Source: [Bacillus] selenitireducens MLS10 (GTDB lineage: Bacteria; Bacillota; Bacilli; Bacillales; Salisediminibacteriaceae). Taken from it: a stretch of DNA of 64,000 nt. Both the position numbers and the translations under genes were made by a program. Shown here one piece after another: positions 24,708-33,454 of this stretch. The DNA lies in NCBI RefSeq assembly GCF_000093085.1, contig NC_014219.1, forward strand, positions 1,054,001 through 1,118,000, read 5' to 3'. Every line of letters begins with the position of its first letter. Positions within the stretch are counted from its first letter, which is position 1. Below the pieces are notes generated by a model, which was not told the DNA's origin, made no database searches, and was given only the letters and a program-made list of their open reading frames with translations.

Positions 24708-27700
24708 TCAACGGATTGTGAAATAAAAATGAATCAGATTTGCTGACAGATTTCTGCTGTATTCTTCCATGATGGTATGGTCAACAACCAGCCGGTACTC
24801 TTCACCACGTGAATAAGGCGTCTTAGGAATGACCTGAATATGCTGCGCGGAGTCGTCTACCGTGAGTGTAACAGGTTTTCGGTCACCAGTTGTTGTATTT
24901 TCCACGTAAATGAAACGGTCATTCAGCGTGTGGCGACTGATTGGGCCATTCAGCTCAATTGTCCATATCTTGTCAGCTTCTACTGGTGCATCTGCTTCTT
25001 TTCTTTCAGGTTCCGGAGTGTTGAATGCCCGTACAGTGCTGAATAAACCCTCTCTTTTTGCGACAAGGTACACTGTCTTGTCTTCTGGAACAGCAAAGTT
25101 CTCACCTGTGACCAGGTTCCATTCACTGGAAGGGTTCTTTCCTGTGCGAATACTGTACCCGTTTGCTTTTGGATGGAACTTGCTTCGTACAAAGTCAATT
25201 TGTGCGGAATCCTGAGTCCAGTAATAGGCAGTTTCGGGTTCACGATTCAATACCTGATATGGGCCTGTACCTGTGATGACAGGCAAACGCGGAATATGAG
25301 AGTTATCGATCCAGGCATACGAGCTGAAACTGTTTAACGCTGCATAACTTCCGTCGATTGTTGTTCGATCGTGATATCCGGGTAATGCAGTGGCCTGTAC
25401 TGGTGACTGAACAGCGTCGATCCGAACGAGCGAGACAGGATCATCCGACTGTTTGGCCAGTTCCGCGGGTTGGATAAACGGCTGATTATCTGTTGGCCAA
25501 CGAAGCTCGAATGCCCTGTCAACGGCCTGATACCAGTCTGGCGCTTGAGGTCGGAAAGGCAAAGTATAGAATCGGATATTTCCTTCTTGACCGGGTGCGG
25601 CCTGCTGAATGATATCGTTATTGATTCTCACGGATAAATGATTTTGAGTATTATGAATCACTGCATGCAGTCCCTGATTTCTGAGGAACTGTAGAGATCT
25701 GAGAAGCGGCGATTGAAATACGGAACCGATTAACTGATGGTAATAGCTTGATTCTTCCCACTCTGCTGGGCCGGGCACATTGACCGGTTCGACTTGCAAT
25801 CGATAATCGGCTGATCCTGCTTCATTCTTTACAGTGAGCTCAATATGTTCACGAACATTTAATTCCAATTGAAAGCGGCTTAAGCTTTCGCGGTAGATAT
25901 TGTCTCCGATTTGTATGGAATCACCGTCAAAAAGGGCTTCAGCATCCACGGTAATCGTATCTGAACCAGCCAAATAACGCTCCGGAATTTGGATTTTGAT
26001 TTGCCGATTGGCTTCATCTTGAGTGATAACACTGTTAATCCGGAATTGATTCGTATTGATGGTCAGTGTATGAAGAACAGGTTCGATACTGTGACGTCTG
26101 ACTCGGATAGGATCTGATGGTGCACTTTCGACGTCGTTGACGGTTTGCGTTACGTAATAACCGGAACCTGAGGGAATACCGGCAAAGACGGCGGATTCAC
26201 CAGGATGTGGTATTTGTCTGTCAATGATTTGGTTATTCGCATTATAAAGAGTGATTTCGGTTTGAGTTCCCGGGAACATTCCGTCACGGCCAATGGTGAT
26301 ATTGCTGCTTTCAACTGAAATTGCGTCATCTTCAATGATATAAGGTGCAACAGTAACAGAACGACTGACAGGGGCAGATTCATTGTTTGTCCGTACAGTC
26401 GACAGGTACGTCAGAGTGTAGTTACCGGGATCGAGTGTGTCATCAGGCCAGCTGAAGGAAGACAGGTCGTTCTCACTTGTGAGTCTTCTTCCATTCTTTG
26501 TGATTTCAAAGCGGACGTCATAATTCTCGTCACCAATAAGGGCTTGTATATTGTCGCCATAGAGGTAATCGCTAATGACCGCACCAGGATCACTGAATGT
26601 ATTATTGTTCCATATAGATGAAACATCTGTGTCGTATACAAAGCTGTATGAACGCTCTCCAAGAAGGGAGATCATCGGCTGTGATTGTTCAAGGATGTCC
26701 ACGATGTTAGAACGGGGACTTTTCAGAATGACATCTTCTGTTTCCGTCACGCCGTCGGTAACCTGTGTCTCCTCCACTTTGATCACCTGACGAACATAAT
26801 AGCTTCCGGGTTCAAGGCGATTGTTAATGAATCCGGGTATCTGTCCTTCATCATCAAAGCCTGAAGGGAAAAAGTTGAACGTTGTTTCTGTGTCTTCCCG
26901 GCGGATATCAAAGTTGTCAAATGTACCGGTACTGTCCTCCGCGCCGTCGATAAACGGATAAAGAAGACTGTCCGAACCTGTCACCTGATAGCGGTACAAA
27001 TACAGATTTGCATTGAAACCGGTGATAACCTGTGTGACATCTACGCGACCAATTTCGGCGAGTGTCCCGATCGCATTCGGAGGCGGGGGAATGACAAACA
27101 CGTTACGGGACACGGTTTGTTCATTGCCTGAACTGCTCATCACCGTATAAGTGATTTCGTAACGGCCAGGAGAAGTATAGTCAATATTACTGTCGTCGAT
27201 GACAATCTCACTTCTGTTAATTTCCCTGTCAAGATTGTCTCTTGCGGTAATACCGGCCAGGAAGTTATCTCTCGTAAGCTCATCATCGAATTCTGTGAAA
27301 AGGGATGGTTTGATAAATTCCCTTCTTCCCTCCTCAATATCGTCAGGACCACTTACGAATATATTACCGTCAACAATGAAGTAAGGAAGAGTTGTATCGG
27401 TTACAGTAAAGGGGTCGCTTATAGCGCTCTCTTCACCGTTGACGATCTGCTGAAGACGGTACGTTCCTGGAATCAGTCTGTTTACAACATGGCGGGTTTC
27501 CAAAGGATTTAATGAAGAATCAGTGAACTGGTGAATCACTTCGTTCCCCTCTGATAATACCCTTACAGTAGCCGTTTGTTCTTTGACGTTTTCAACAGGT
27601 CTCGTGAAAGTGAATCCCCCAAACGGGTTGTCAAAGAGTACCTGTAAATCACGCTCACCTGTCTCTTTCGCAGACTCCCATGTATTGAAGACTTCTTGAA

Positions 27701-28496
27701 CAGATAAAGGGGGCGGGAGTATGGTGATTGCTCTTGTTACAGTATCTTCGGTTTTCGGTGAGCCGGGTTCAGCATTGTTCAAAGCGGTGTATTCAACGGT
27801 GTAGCTTCCGGCAAGGCCCATCATGCTGTCGTCATAAGTTAAGTCATAGCTCCCTAAAAAAGGAGGGAGATTACCGGTGATCTGGTCATAGGAATAAGTC
27901 AGACCATTTCCGAGTGTTACTTGAAAGCCATCGGTCAAAAACGCTGTAAAATCATCTTCTGACGCCGTTGACAGAATACTGTCAGAGTCAAAATCAAGAT
28001 TGATGACAGGGGGGCTTTCGTCCCTGATGATGATTTCGTCACTCTCAACTTCTGAGCCTTCAATCGATGCACGGGCATAATAGACCCCTGGACGAGCGGT
28101 TTGATTGAAAGCGAATCGGATTGTACCGCCATTATCCTCGGGGAAGTAGGTTTCAGTAATCGTTTCAACTGTAGTGAAATCTGTTACAATCACTTCCGTA
28201 TCAGGAGAATAACGGAGTTCGATTGTGACATCAGTCGAAGGTTCTTCTGTTTCTGGCGGATCTTCGCCATTACCATTTTCGTTGTCATTTTCACTGTCGT
28301 TCTCATTCTCATTCTCGTTATTATTTTCGTCCTTTTCGATTAAAGTGGACGTGATACTTACTTCCCCTTCAAAGTCATCTGTGAGAGAAATGCTATTTAG
28401 CTCATAGTCATATGTATCGCCGAGAACGGCAAAAGGAGCAAGCAGGATGAGGATCACAGGAATGCTTAGCCATTTTATGTTCAGTTTTTCAATCAT
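24708..28496 (-). CDS. Large exported multi-Ig protein
   Basis: A 1262-residue protein with a signal peptide (about 1-28). A Glu/Asn/Asp-rich linker (about 57-90) sits in the first mature segment. Several beta-sandwich repeats follow, each with a G(T/S)Y(Y/T)VRQ-like or PGxYxx(R/T)Q strand pattern (RPGVYYARA, IPGTYRLQQIV, EPGSYYVRQVI, DPGNYTLTYL, GSGYYVTQTV). It ends with a SbsA-type Ig domain (about 1170-1262, KIWTIELNGPISRHTL). No enzymatic motif or wall anchor seen. The third of three tandem ATGs (28496) is 7 nt from AAAGGAG; the first overlaps the upstream stop codon. Co-transcribed with 28499-29122. Probably a long extended surface or matrix protein. Confidence 0.8.
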   Translation of the reverse strand: MIEKLNIKWLSIPVILILLAPFAVLGDTYDYELNSISLTDDFEGEVSITSTLIEKDENNNENENENDSENDNENGNGEDPPETEEPSTDVTIELRYSPDTEVIVTDFTTVETITETYFPEDNGGTIRFAFNQTARPGVYYARASIEGSEVESDEIIIRDESPPVINLDFDSDSILSTASEDDFTAFLTDGFQVTLGNGLTYSYDQITGNLPPFLGSYDLTYDDSMMGLAGSYTVEYTALNNAEPGSPKTEDTVTRAITILPPPLSVQEVFNTWESAKETGERDLQVLFDNPFGGFTFTRPVENVKEQTATVRVLSEGNEVIHQFTDSSLNPLETRHVVNRLIPGTYRLQQIVNGEESAISDPFTVTDTTLPYFIVDGNIFVSGPDDIEEGRREFIKPSLFTEFDDELTRDNFLAGITARDNLDREINRSEIVIDDSNIDYTSPGRYEITYTVMSSSGNEQTVSRNVFVIPPPPNAIGTLAEIGRVDVTQVITGFNANLYLYRYQVTGSDSLLYPFIDGAEDSTGTFDNFDIRREDTETTFNFFPSGFDDEGQIPGFINNRLEPGSYYVRQVIKVEETQVTDGVTETEDVILKSPRSNIVDILEQSQPMISLLGERSYSFVYDTDVSSIWNNNTFSDPGAVISDYLYGDNIQALIGDENYDVRFEITKNGRRLTSENDLSSFSWPDDTLDPGNYTLTYLSTVRTNNESAPVSRSVTVAPYIIEDDAISVESSNITIGRDGMFPGTQTEITLYNANNQIIDRQIPHPGESAVFAGIPSGSGYYVTQTVNDVESAPSDPIRVRRHSIEPVLHTLTINTNQFRINSVITQDEANRQIKIQIPERYLAGSDTITVDAEALFDGDSIQIGDNIYRESLSRFQLELNVREHIELTVKNEAGSADYRLQVEPVNVPGPAEWEESSYYHQLIGSVFQSPLLRSLQFLRNQGLHAVIHNTQNHLSVRINNDIIQQAAPGQEGNIRFYTLPFRPQAPDWYQAVDRAFELRWPTDNQPFIQPAELAKQSDDPVSLVRIDAVQSPVQATALPGYHDRTTIDGSYAALNSFSSYAWIDNSHIPRLPVITGTGPYQVLNREPETAYYWTQDSAQIDFVRSKFHPKANGYSIRTGKNPSSEWNLVTGENFAVPEDKTVYLVAKREGLFSTVRAFNTPEPERKEADAPVEADKIWTIELNGPISRHTLNDRFIYVENTTTGDRKPVTLTVDDSAQHIQVIPKTPYSRGEEYRLVVDHTIMEEYSRNLSANLIHFYFTIR

Positions 28497-28498
28497 CA

Positions 28499-29122
28499 TC
28501 ATTCTCCTTTCACGTCATGCGTAAAGTCGGCTATTGGATTACCGGCGCTGTCATACAAAGTGATTTCGAGTCTTGATCCGCCGTTGATTTCACCAGTATA
28601 GCCGGTGCTGAACTGCCCCGGAGCGCTGGGGTTCAGTGGCCGGGTCTCACCGTTAAGGGTGTATGAAGCTGATGTTGTTCCGCTTTCATGCACATCCACT
28701 GTGATGATCGAGAGCTCCGGGTTTGATTGAACGCTGACCTCTGCAGTGGCATCTGGTGCAGAAGGTTCGTAGACAAAGTATCTCGTGTAGGGTGATTCAA
28801 GCGTTTTACCGGATGTTGATCGGACCTCTTCGGAAATGGATATTTGATAGATGTCCTCAGACCGATAGCTTGTATTGGGAGTGATCTTGACGAGGTGATC
28901 TTCGGTTTCAACAGAAAAATCGATTTTATTTCCTGCTTGATCCTTTACATTTAAAGAAGATGTGTCGATATAATCAGTGTCAACATCATCAGAGAATTCG
29001 ATCGTCCAGGTTTTCATTGGATTATCGGTCGTTATGACTTCATCTGCGGAGCTGAAGTTGGCTCCGATGATCAGGGCTGAGAAAAGTGCGGCAACTGTAA
29101 TGCCTTTTTTAACATGGATCAT
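28499..29122 (-). CDS. Exported protein with SbsA-type Ig domain
   Basis: A 207-residue protein with a signal peptide (about 1-25). An SbsA-type Ig domain (about 33-120, TWTIEFSDDVDTDYI) is followed by a second beta-sandwich of about 75 residues. The domain closely resembles the N-terminal Ig of the CAP protein at 16136-17542. The ATG at 29122 follows GGAGG; the longer frame to 29182 has no ribosome site. It ends in an ATGA overlap with the large multi-Ig gene, so the two form a unit divergent from the vWA gene. Confidence 0.75.
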   Translation of the reverse strand: MIHVKKGITVAALFSALIIGANFSSADEVITTDNPMKTWTIEFSDDVDTDYIDTSSLNVKDQAGNKIDFSVETEDHLVKITPNTSYRSEDIYQISISEEVRSTSGKTLESPYTRYFVYEPSAPDATAEVSVQSNPELSIITVDVHESGTTSASYTLNGETRPLNPSAPGQFSTGYTGEINGGSRLEITLYDSAGNPIADFTHDVKGE

Positions 29123-29271
29123 GATAGGTGGTCCTCCATTATTTGTTATAGTAATGCCTCGCTGTTGAAACGCCGTGGTCAATCTGGAACACCCTGCTTT
29201 ACCAGTAAGTCAGGGTGCAGAATATGCAATGTACTGGTTCCGTCTATTATATCGGTTGGGAGTGGGAGAAA

Positions 29272-32160
29272 TTGAATAGCATACATAAGGTTTTCCTCTT
29301 TTTTATGATCGTCCTGATTACAACGGCAGGGCTTGGAAACAGTCACACAGGTGCTTCTGAAACAGGTCAGTTTGGTGTGGATTATTGCCAGCCTGGAGCA
29401 GGACTCGATCTCATGTTTGTTCTTGATAACTCTGGGACAGTCAATTTGGATGACACGGATAGCATCCGTTCATCCACAGTTTCAGATTACGCAGAAAATA
29501 TGTTGCCGGGGGATCGCGGCGGAATCATTTCTTTTAATACCGAAGCAGACATGCTTCAGGAGATGTCTGATAACAGGTACGATCTGCTCGATGCTTTATC
29601 CGCACTTCCAGATCCTTCCGGAGGGACGGATCTCTCTCAGGGGATGCGTGCTGCCAATGAACAATTCGTTCAGACTAAAGGTGCAAACAAACAGATCATG
29701 GTTCTCATTACAGACGGAGCGGATACAATTAATCTCGCAGAGGTTTATAATCAGGTGAGAGAGGCCAGAATGAACGGGATCACCATCTTTACGTTGGGTC
29801 TCGGGTCTTTGGCAACTGGTCTTGATGAGGCTCTTCTTCAGGATATAGCTGATCAGACGCGAGGGCAATACCGTCAGGTACCGAACGCTACTGTCATCGA
29901 AAGTGTCCTTCAAGATATACGCAGCAGTCTCGAGGGAATGAGATCTCCACAGATATTCAGTGATTGGACGTTGACTGATCATTTTTCGACAGAAGGGGAT
30001 CTTGAAATCACAAAAGGGACCCGAATGAACTTGAACGGCTACAATCTTGAAGTAGGCGGGGATCTTGTCTTGGCAAACTGTTCATCATTGAGGGCAGTAG
30101 AGGGTGAAATTACAGCAGGTGGAGTTGATCAGGATACTGATTCTCTTCTTCACCTGAATGACAGCCGGATGCATGTAAAAGAAGATCTTGTGCAGGATGG
30201 TAATATCGTCATTAATGGCCCTTACCGCGGGGACGCGGCAGAAATTCGGGTTGAGGGCCATTATCATCAGGGGGTTCTAGGTACACTCAGGCTTGCGGGC
30301 AGGACATTCGAGTCTGCGAATCATGTTGTACAAGAGGGCAGCATTTTGCTTGAAGGAGGAACGATGCGTACCGGGTTTGCCACGGATCGAACAGAATTCG
30401 TTCAAAGGGGACATTTTGATACAGGAGGAGGGTCGTTATTTGTTTCCGGATTTCTCTATGTTGATGGAGGACCTTTGGCTTCAGAAAACGAAGAGAAGGC
30501 GTTAAGGTTGAATGCAAATAACGGCTATATAGAGGCAGGAAGAATTATACAGGATGGCGGTCAGTTTTATGTCAACCGTGGCCATGTTGTTTCAGAGAGT
30601 GATTATATTTGGAATGATGGATGGTTGACCATGATTCATGACGAAGGTGGATACGCAGCGGATGAACCTGCGAATGCTTCACTTGATATGATGATCCCCA
30701 ATGCAGATTTCGTTGACGTTAAAGGGAATTTTATTGTGAACAGCAGGCGTAATACAAAAGAGAGAGAATATATCCATTTAAATCAGGATGTGTCAGATCC
30801 GGCGCATCTGACAGGCGGAATTTTGAGGGTCGGCGGGCTGTTTCAGACCGAGGGGGACAGAGAAGACCATCTGATCCAATCAGACAGGTTTACAGAGTAT
30901 GCCGATGATTTCAGCAGGTTTAATTTTGCAGCCGCAGACAATCACCGTGTCATCCTCACGGGAGAGCGAAATCAGGGTGCGGAAATAGAAGGTCGTGCAT
31001 CCGGGTTTAATATTTTGGAGCTCTCAGGCACGCTGTTTGATTACAGCATTGATGGCAATGTCAACTTCAGATGGAATCAACTGGTAGAGACGGAGAAATC
31101 TCTTGAAACAGGCCTTCAGAGCCTCACGTTAAACGGGAAAACGATTTTCGACGAACCTGTTAATCAGCGCCTGTTTCTAAATCAAGTGATCCCCGGAAAC
31201 GTACATTCCTCAATTGGGGAGATCATAGTGAACGCCGTCCCGTTGGATCCCAATGCAGGTGTAAATGTGCTTGGGAATCGCTTCAACCGTTCCGGTGAAG
31301 CTGAAGTCATTATTGAAGTGGTTGCTGCGGGAGACAGCAGTAAAACTGAAGTTTATGAGCTTCAGGTCATCAGAGAGGGTAGTGGAGACCGGGTAACAGG
31401 CGTTCAGCTGGCGAATAGCGCTCATTATTTTGTTGATATGGGCCGAGGAGTGATGATCCCGGAAGCGAAACAGCTTCAGGCGTCGATCACGCCTCAAAAT
31501 GCAGAGAATCAGGAGTTGAGCTGGCGATCGAGTGACACGGGTGTAGTCACAGTCAGTCCGAATGGCCGAATCGTGCCTCAAGGTCAGGGCCAGGCGACGG
31601 TTGAGGTCATGACGGAAGATGGTGGGTATACTGCCCGAACAGCGATCACGGTGGATGGGCAAAATCAGGCGATGAGCGGGATTAACCATCTTCAGCATTT
31701 CTTTGGAGATCACAATCGTTATGATCGTCTTCTGAGGACTTTTACTCCGTCCGATTTCAGAGTGTTCGTTCCAGGATATTATATTCAGTCAACAGCATTT
31801 AATCCGACAGCTTCACCGCAGGGAAGCACAGGTTATATTAATACAAGTACGGTCGTTCAAAGCATTGAAATCAGGATTAATAATGGTCAAGTGATACAAG
31901 TACCGAGGGAATCATCCGGTCGATTTGCTTTGAATCAATCCAGCCTGACTTTGCAGAATGGTGATTTTATTGAGATCACAGCCCGTAATTCAGCGGGAGA
32001 TGAGCTGGAGAAGCTCCCGGTTGTGTATCCGATCAATTTCACTGGAGGCAACTTGTTCAGCCAGTCATACAGACTGGACACGCTGTTTGAGAATCAGGGC
32101 CTTTTCAATAATATCTTGAGTCACTACAGTCCGCAGTATTTGCAAATTGAGTTTGATTAA
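29272..32160 (+). CDS. Exported vWA-domain protein with beta-helix and Big_2 domains
   Basis: A 962-residue protein. Signal peptide (about 1-30), then a von Willebrand A domain (about 46-225) with a MIDAS metal site: DNSGT at 52-56, Thr in GGTDLSQGM, and Asp in LITDGADT. Residues about 245-480 look like a repetitive beta-helix of LxVxGDL/GxIxVNG rungs. A cadherin-like/Ig region follows, then a Big_2 domain (about 705-785, LSWRSSDTGVVTVSPNG). The C-terminal 160 residues are unassigned. The start is uncertain: TTG 29272 is 9 nt from GGGAG and gives a clean signal peptide, while ATG 29224 would add 16 odd residues. Likely adhesive, binding ligands through the MIDAS. Confidence 0.8.
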   Translation: MNSIHKVFLFFMIVLITTAGLGNSHTGASETGQFGVDYCQPGAGLDLMFVLDNSGTVNLDDTDSIRSSTVSDYAENMLPGDRGGIISFNTEADMLQEMSDNRYDLLDALSALPDPSGGTDLSQGMRAANEQFVQTKGANKQIMVLITDGADTINLAEVYNQVREARMNGITIFTLGLGSLATGLDEALLQDIADQTRGQYRQVPNATVIESVLQDIRSSLEGMRSPQIFSDWTLTDHFSTEGDLEITKGTRMNLNGYNLEVGGDLVLANCSSLRAVEGEITAGGVDQDTDSLLHLNDSRMHVKEDLVQDGNIVINGPYRGDAAEIRVEGHYHQGVLGTLRLAGRTFESANHVVQEGSILLEGGTMRTGFATDRTEFVQRGHFDTGGGSLFVSGFLYVDGGPLASENEEKALRLNANNGYIEAGRIIQDGGQFYVNRGHVVSESDYIWNDGWLTMIHDEGGYAADEPANASLDMMIPNADFVDVKGNFIVNSRRNTKEREYIHLNQDVSDPAHLTGGILRVGGLFQTEGDREDHLIQSDRFTEYADDFSRFNFAAADNHRVILTGERNQGAEIEGRASGFNILELSGTLFDYSIDGNVNFRWNQLVETEKSLETGLQSLTLNGKTIFDEPVNQRLFLNQVIPGNVHSSIGEIIVNAVPLDPNAGVNVLGNRFNRSGEAEVIIEVVAAGDSSKTEVYELQVIREGSGDRVTGVQLANSAHYFVDMGRGVMIPEAKQLQASITPQNAENQELSWRSSDTGVVTVSPNGRIVPQGQGQATVEVMTEDGGYTARTAITVDGQNQAMSGINHLQHFFGDHNRYDRLLRTFTPSDFRVFVPGYYIQSTAFNPTASPQGSTGYINTSTVVQSIEIRINNGQVIQVPRESSGRFALNQSSLTLQNGDFIEITARNSAGDELEKLPVVYPINFTGGNLFSQSYRLDTLFENQGLFNNILSHYSPQYLQIEFD

Positions 32161-32198
32161 GCATACGGAGCCATTTAATTCTAGTGTAAAACAGTCCG

Positions 32199-32250
32199 AG
32201 AAGACCCGAACCTTTTCTGCATTGAGAAGGGTTCGGGTCTTCTTTAATTT
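32199..32250 (+). terminator. Terminator after the vWA gene
   Basis: GAAGACCCGAACC and GGTTCGGGTCTTC form a perfect 13-bp stem, followed by TTTAATTT. Confidence 0.9.
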
Positions 32251-32381
32251 GCAGAGGAACTGACAGTCTTGCTCAAGAAATAGGGGAATATGTATTGAAG
32301 ACGATCGCCATTGTAATTAACGAAAAGACAGGTATTCTTATTCAAAACCCTCATTGATCTTCTGTTCACTGTGTTACGACA

Positions 32382-32411
32382 CCCATTTTCTGATAAACTG
32401 ATGAAAATGGG
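32382..32411 (+). promoter_or_regulatory. Inverted repeat upstream of the VanZ-like gene
   Basis: Perfect 9-bp arms CCCATTTTC and GAAAATGGG flank TGATAAACTGAT, 36 bp before the start codon. The centre resembles a -10 region, so this may be an operator overlapping the promoter. No good -35 was found. Confidence 0.35.
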
Positions 32412-32447
32412 ATGAGAATTTGCTGACTCAGAAGGAGACCGAAAAAA

Positions 32448-33260
32448 ATGAAGAAACGTACAGAACTTGTAACTATGTATTATTTTCCGCCTGCGTTGAT
32501 TCTGTTTTTGATTTTTTATGCATCATTTCAACCGGCATCCGAACAGGATATCCGCCCTGTGCTGAGAAGAATGACAGACAGGGATTACTTATACACTCAA
32601 GGAGGACGGATTGCGGAGTGGCTGATTCAAATCCGTGAAATGCTCGTATTGGCTTTGAGAGAGCACACTGTTCCGGTGATCATGATCATGCTGAGTCTTA
32701 TCGTCTTTGGCATTTTGTTCGTGAGGAATACCTTTCAAAAGAACAGAACGACGAAAGAAAAACTGGTTCGACTGTCGCTGCTTGGTTTTCTGATATTGGT
32801 TTTACTCGGAACCAGCGTGCTCGTGCTTGCCTCGGAAGAGATTGCTTCTGTGATCAGCGGTGCCGGTTTGTCTTCTTACGCGGTTTCTTTTTTAAACTGG
32901 ATTGATTTTCACTATGCAGGCAGACACGTCACGCTCGAGAATTATGGAATGGAGGGATTGCTGAATTTTCTCTTCCGTAAATCCGCGCACTTTGTTTTGT
33001 ACGCTTTACTTGCTTTCTTCATGTTCAGGGCAGTTTATGCGACAGCGGGAAGGAAAGGATTGGGGTTTGTTTTGGCAATGGTCCTGGTCATCACAGCGGG
33101 AAGCCTGGATGAGTTTCAACAGTCGTTCAATCCTGACAGGTCCGGGCTTGTCGAAGATGTTATTCTCGATACAGCTGGTGGATTTTTCGGGGTTTGTCTT
33201 GCCCTACTATTATCACCCCTCATGAGAAAGCCAGATAAAGAAACAAGAAAACATCGCTGA
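32448..33260 (+). CDS. VanZ-like membrane protein
   Basis: A 270-residue integral membrane protein with about six helices. The C-terminal half has the VanZ-family pattern: RKSAHFVLYALLAFFMF followed by SLDEFQQSFNPDRSG and a DVILDTAGG helix start. An extra pair of helices and a long soluble loop occupy residues 30-110. VanZ gives low-level teicoplanin resistance in enterococci. Most chromosomal homologues have unknown, envelope-related roles, so resistance should not be assumed. AGAAGGAGACC precedes the ATG. It lies between two surface-protein genes and is convergent with the protease. Confidence 0.85.
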   Translation: MKKRTELVTMYYFPPALILFLIFYASFQPASEQDIRPVLRRMTDRDYLYTQGGRIAEWLIQIREMLVLALREHTVPVIMIMLSLIVFGILFVRNTFQKNRTTKEKLVRLSLLGFLILVLLGTSVLVLASEEIASVISGAGLSSYAVSFLNWIDFHYAGRHVTLENYGMEGLLNFLFRKSAHFVLYALLAFFMFRAVYATAGRKGLGFVLAMVLVITAGSLDEFQQSFNPDRSGLVEDVILDTAGGFFGVCLALLLSPLMRKPDKETRKHR

Positions 33261-33364
33261 ATCAGGCAAGAGATTATTGAGGAGATCTAATCACAGAAGT
33301 TGGTCGAGAGAAGTCCACTGCTCTGATTGACGAAGCAGTCAGGCACAAAAGTAATAAGAAATAT

Positions 33365-33411
33365 AAGCAGCCTCTTCCCTTGATTAAGAGGGGAAGAGGC
33401 TGCTTTGATTT
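33365..33411. terminator. Bidirectional terminator, VanZ-like gene / protease
   Basis: AAGCAGCCTCTTCCC and GGGAAGAGGCTGCTT form a 15-bp stem with an 11-nt loop between convergent genes. Confidence 0.9.
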
Positions 33412-33454
33412 AGCTGAACCTTGTAACAGAGTTACACCACAAGGCGGAGATTAT

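Noticed and set aside
32448-33260. Glycopeptide resistance gene
   Set aside because: VanZ-like family membership alone does not imply resistance, and no vanHAX-type genes are nearby.
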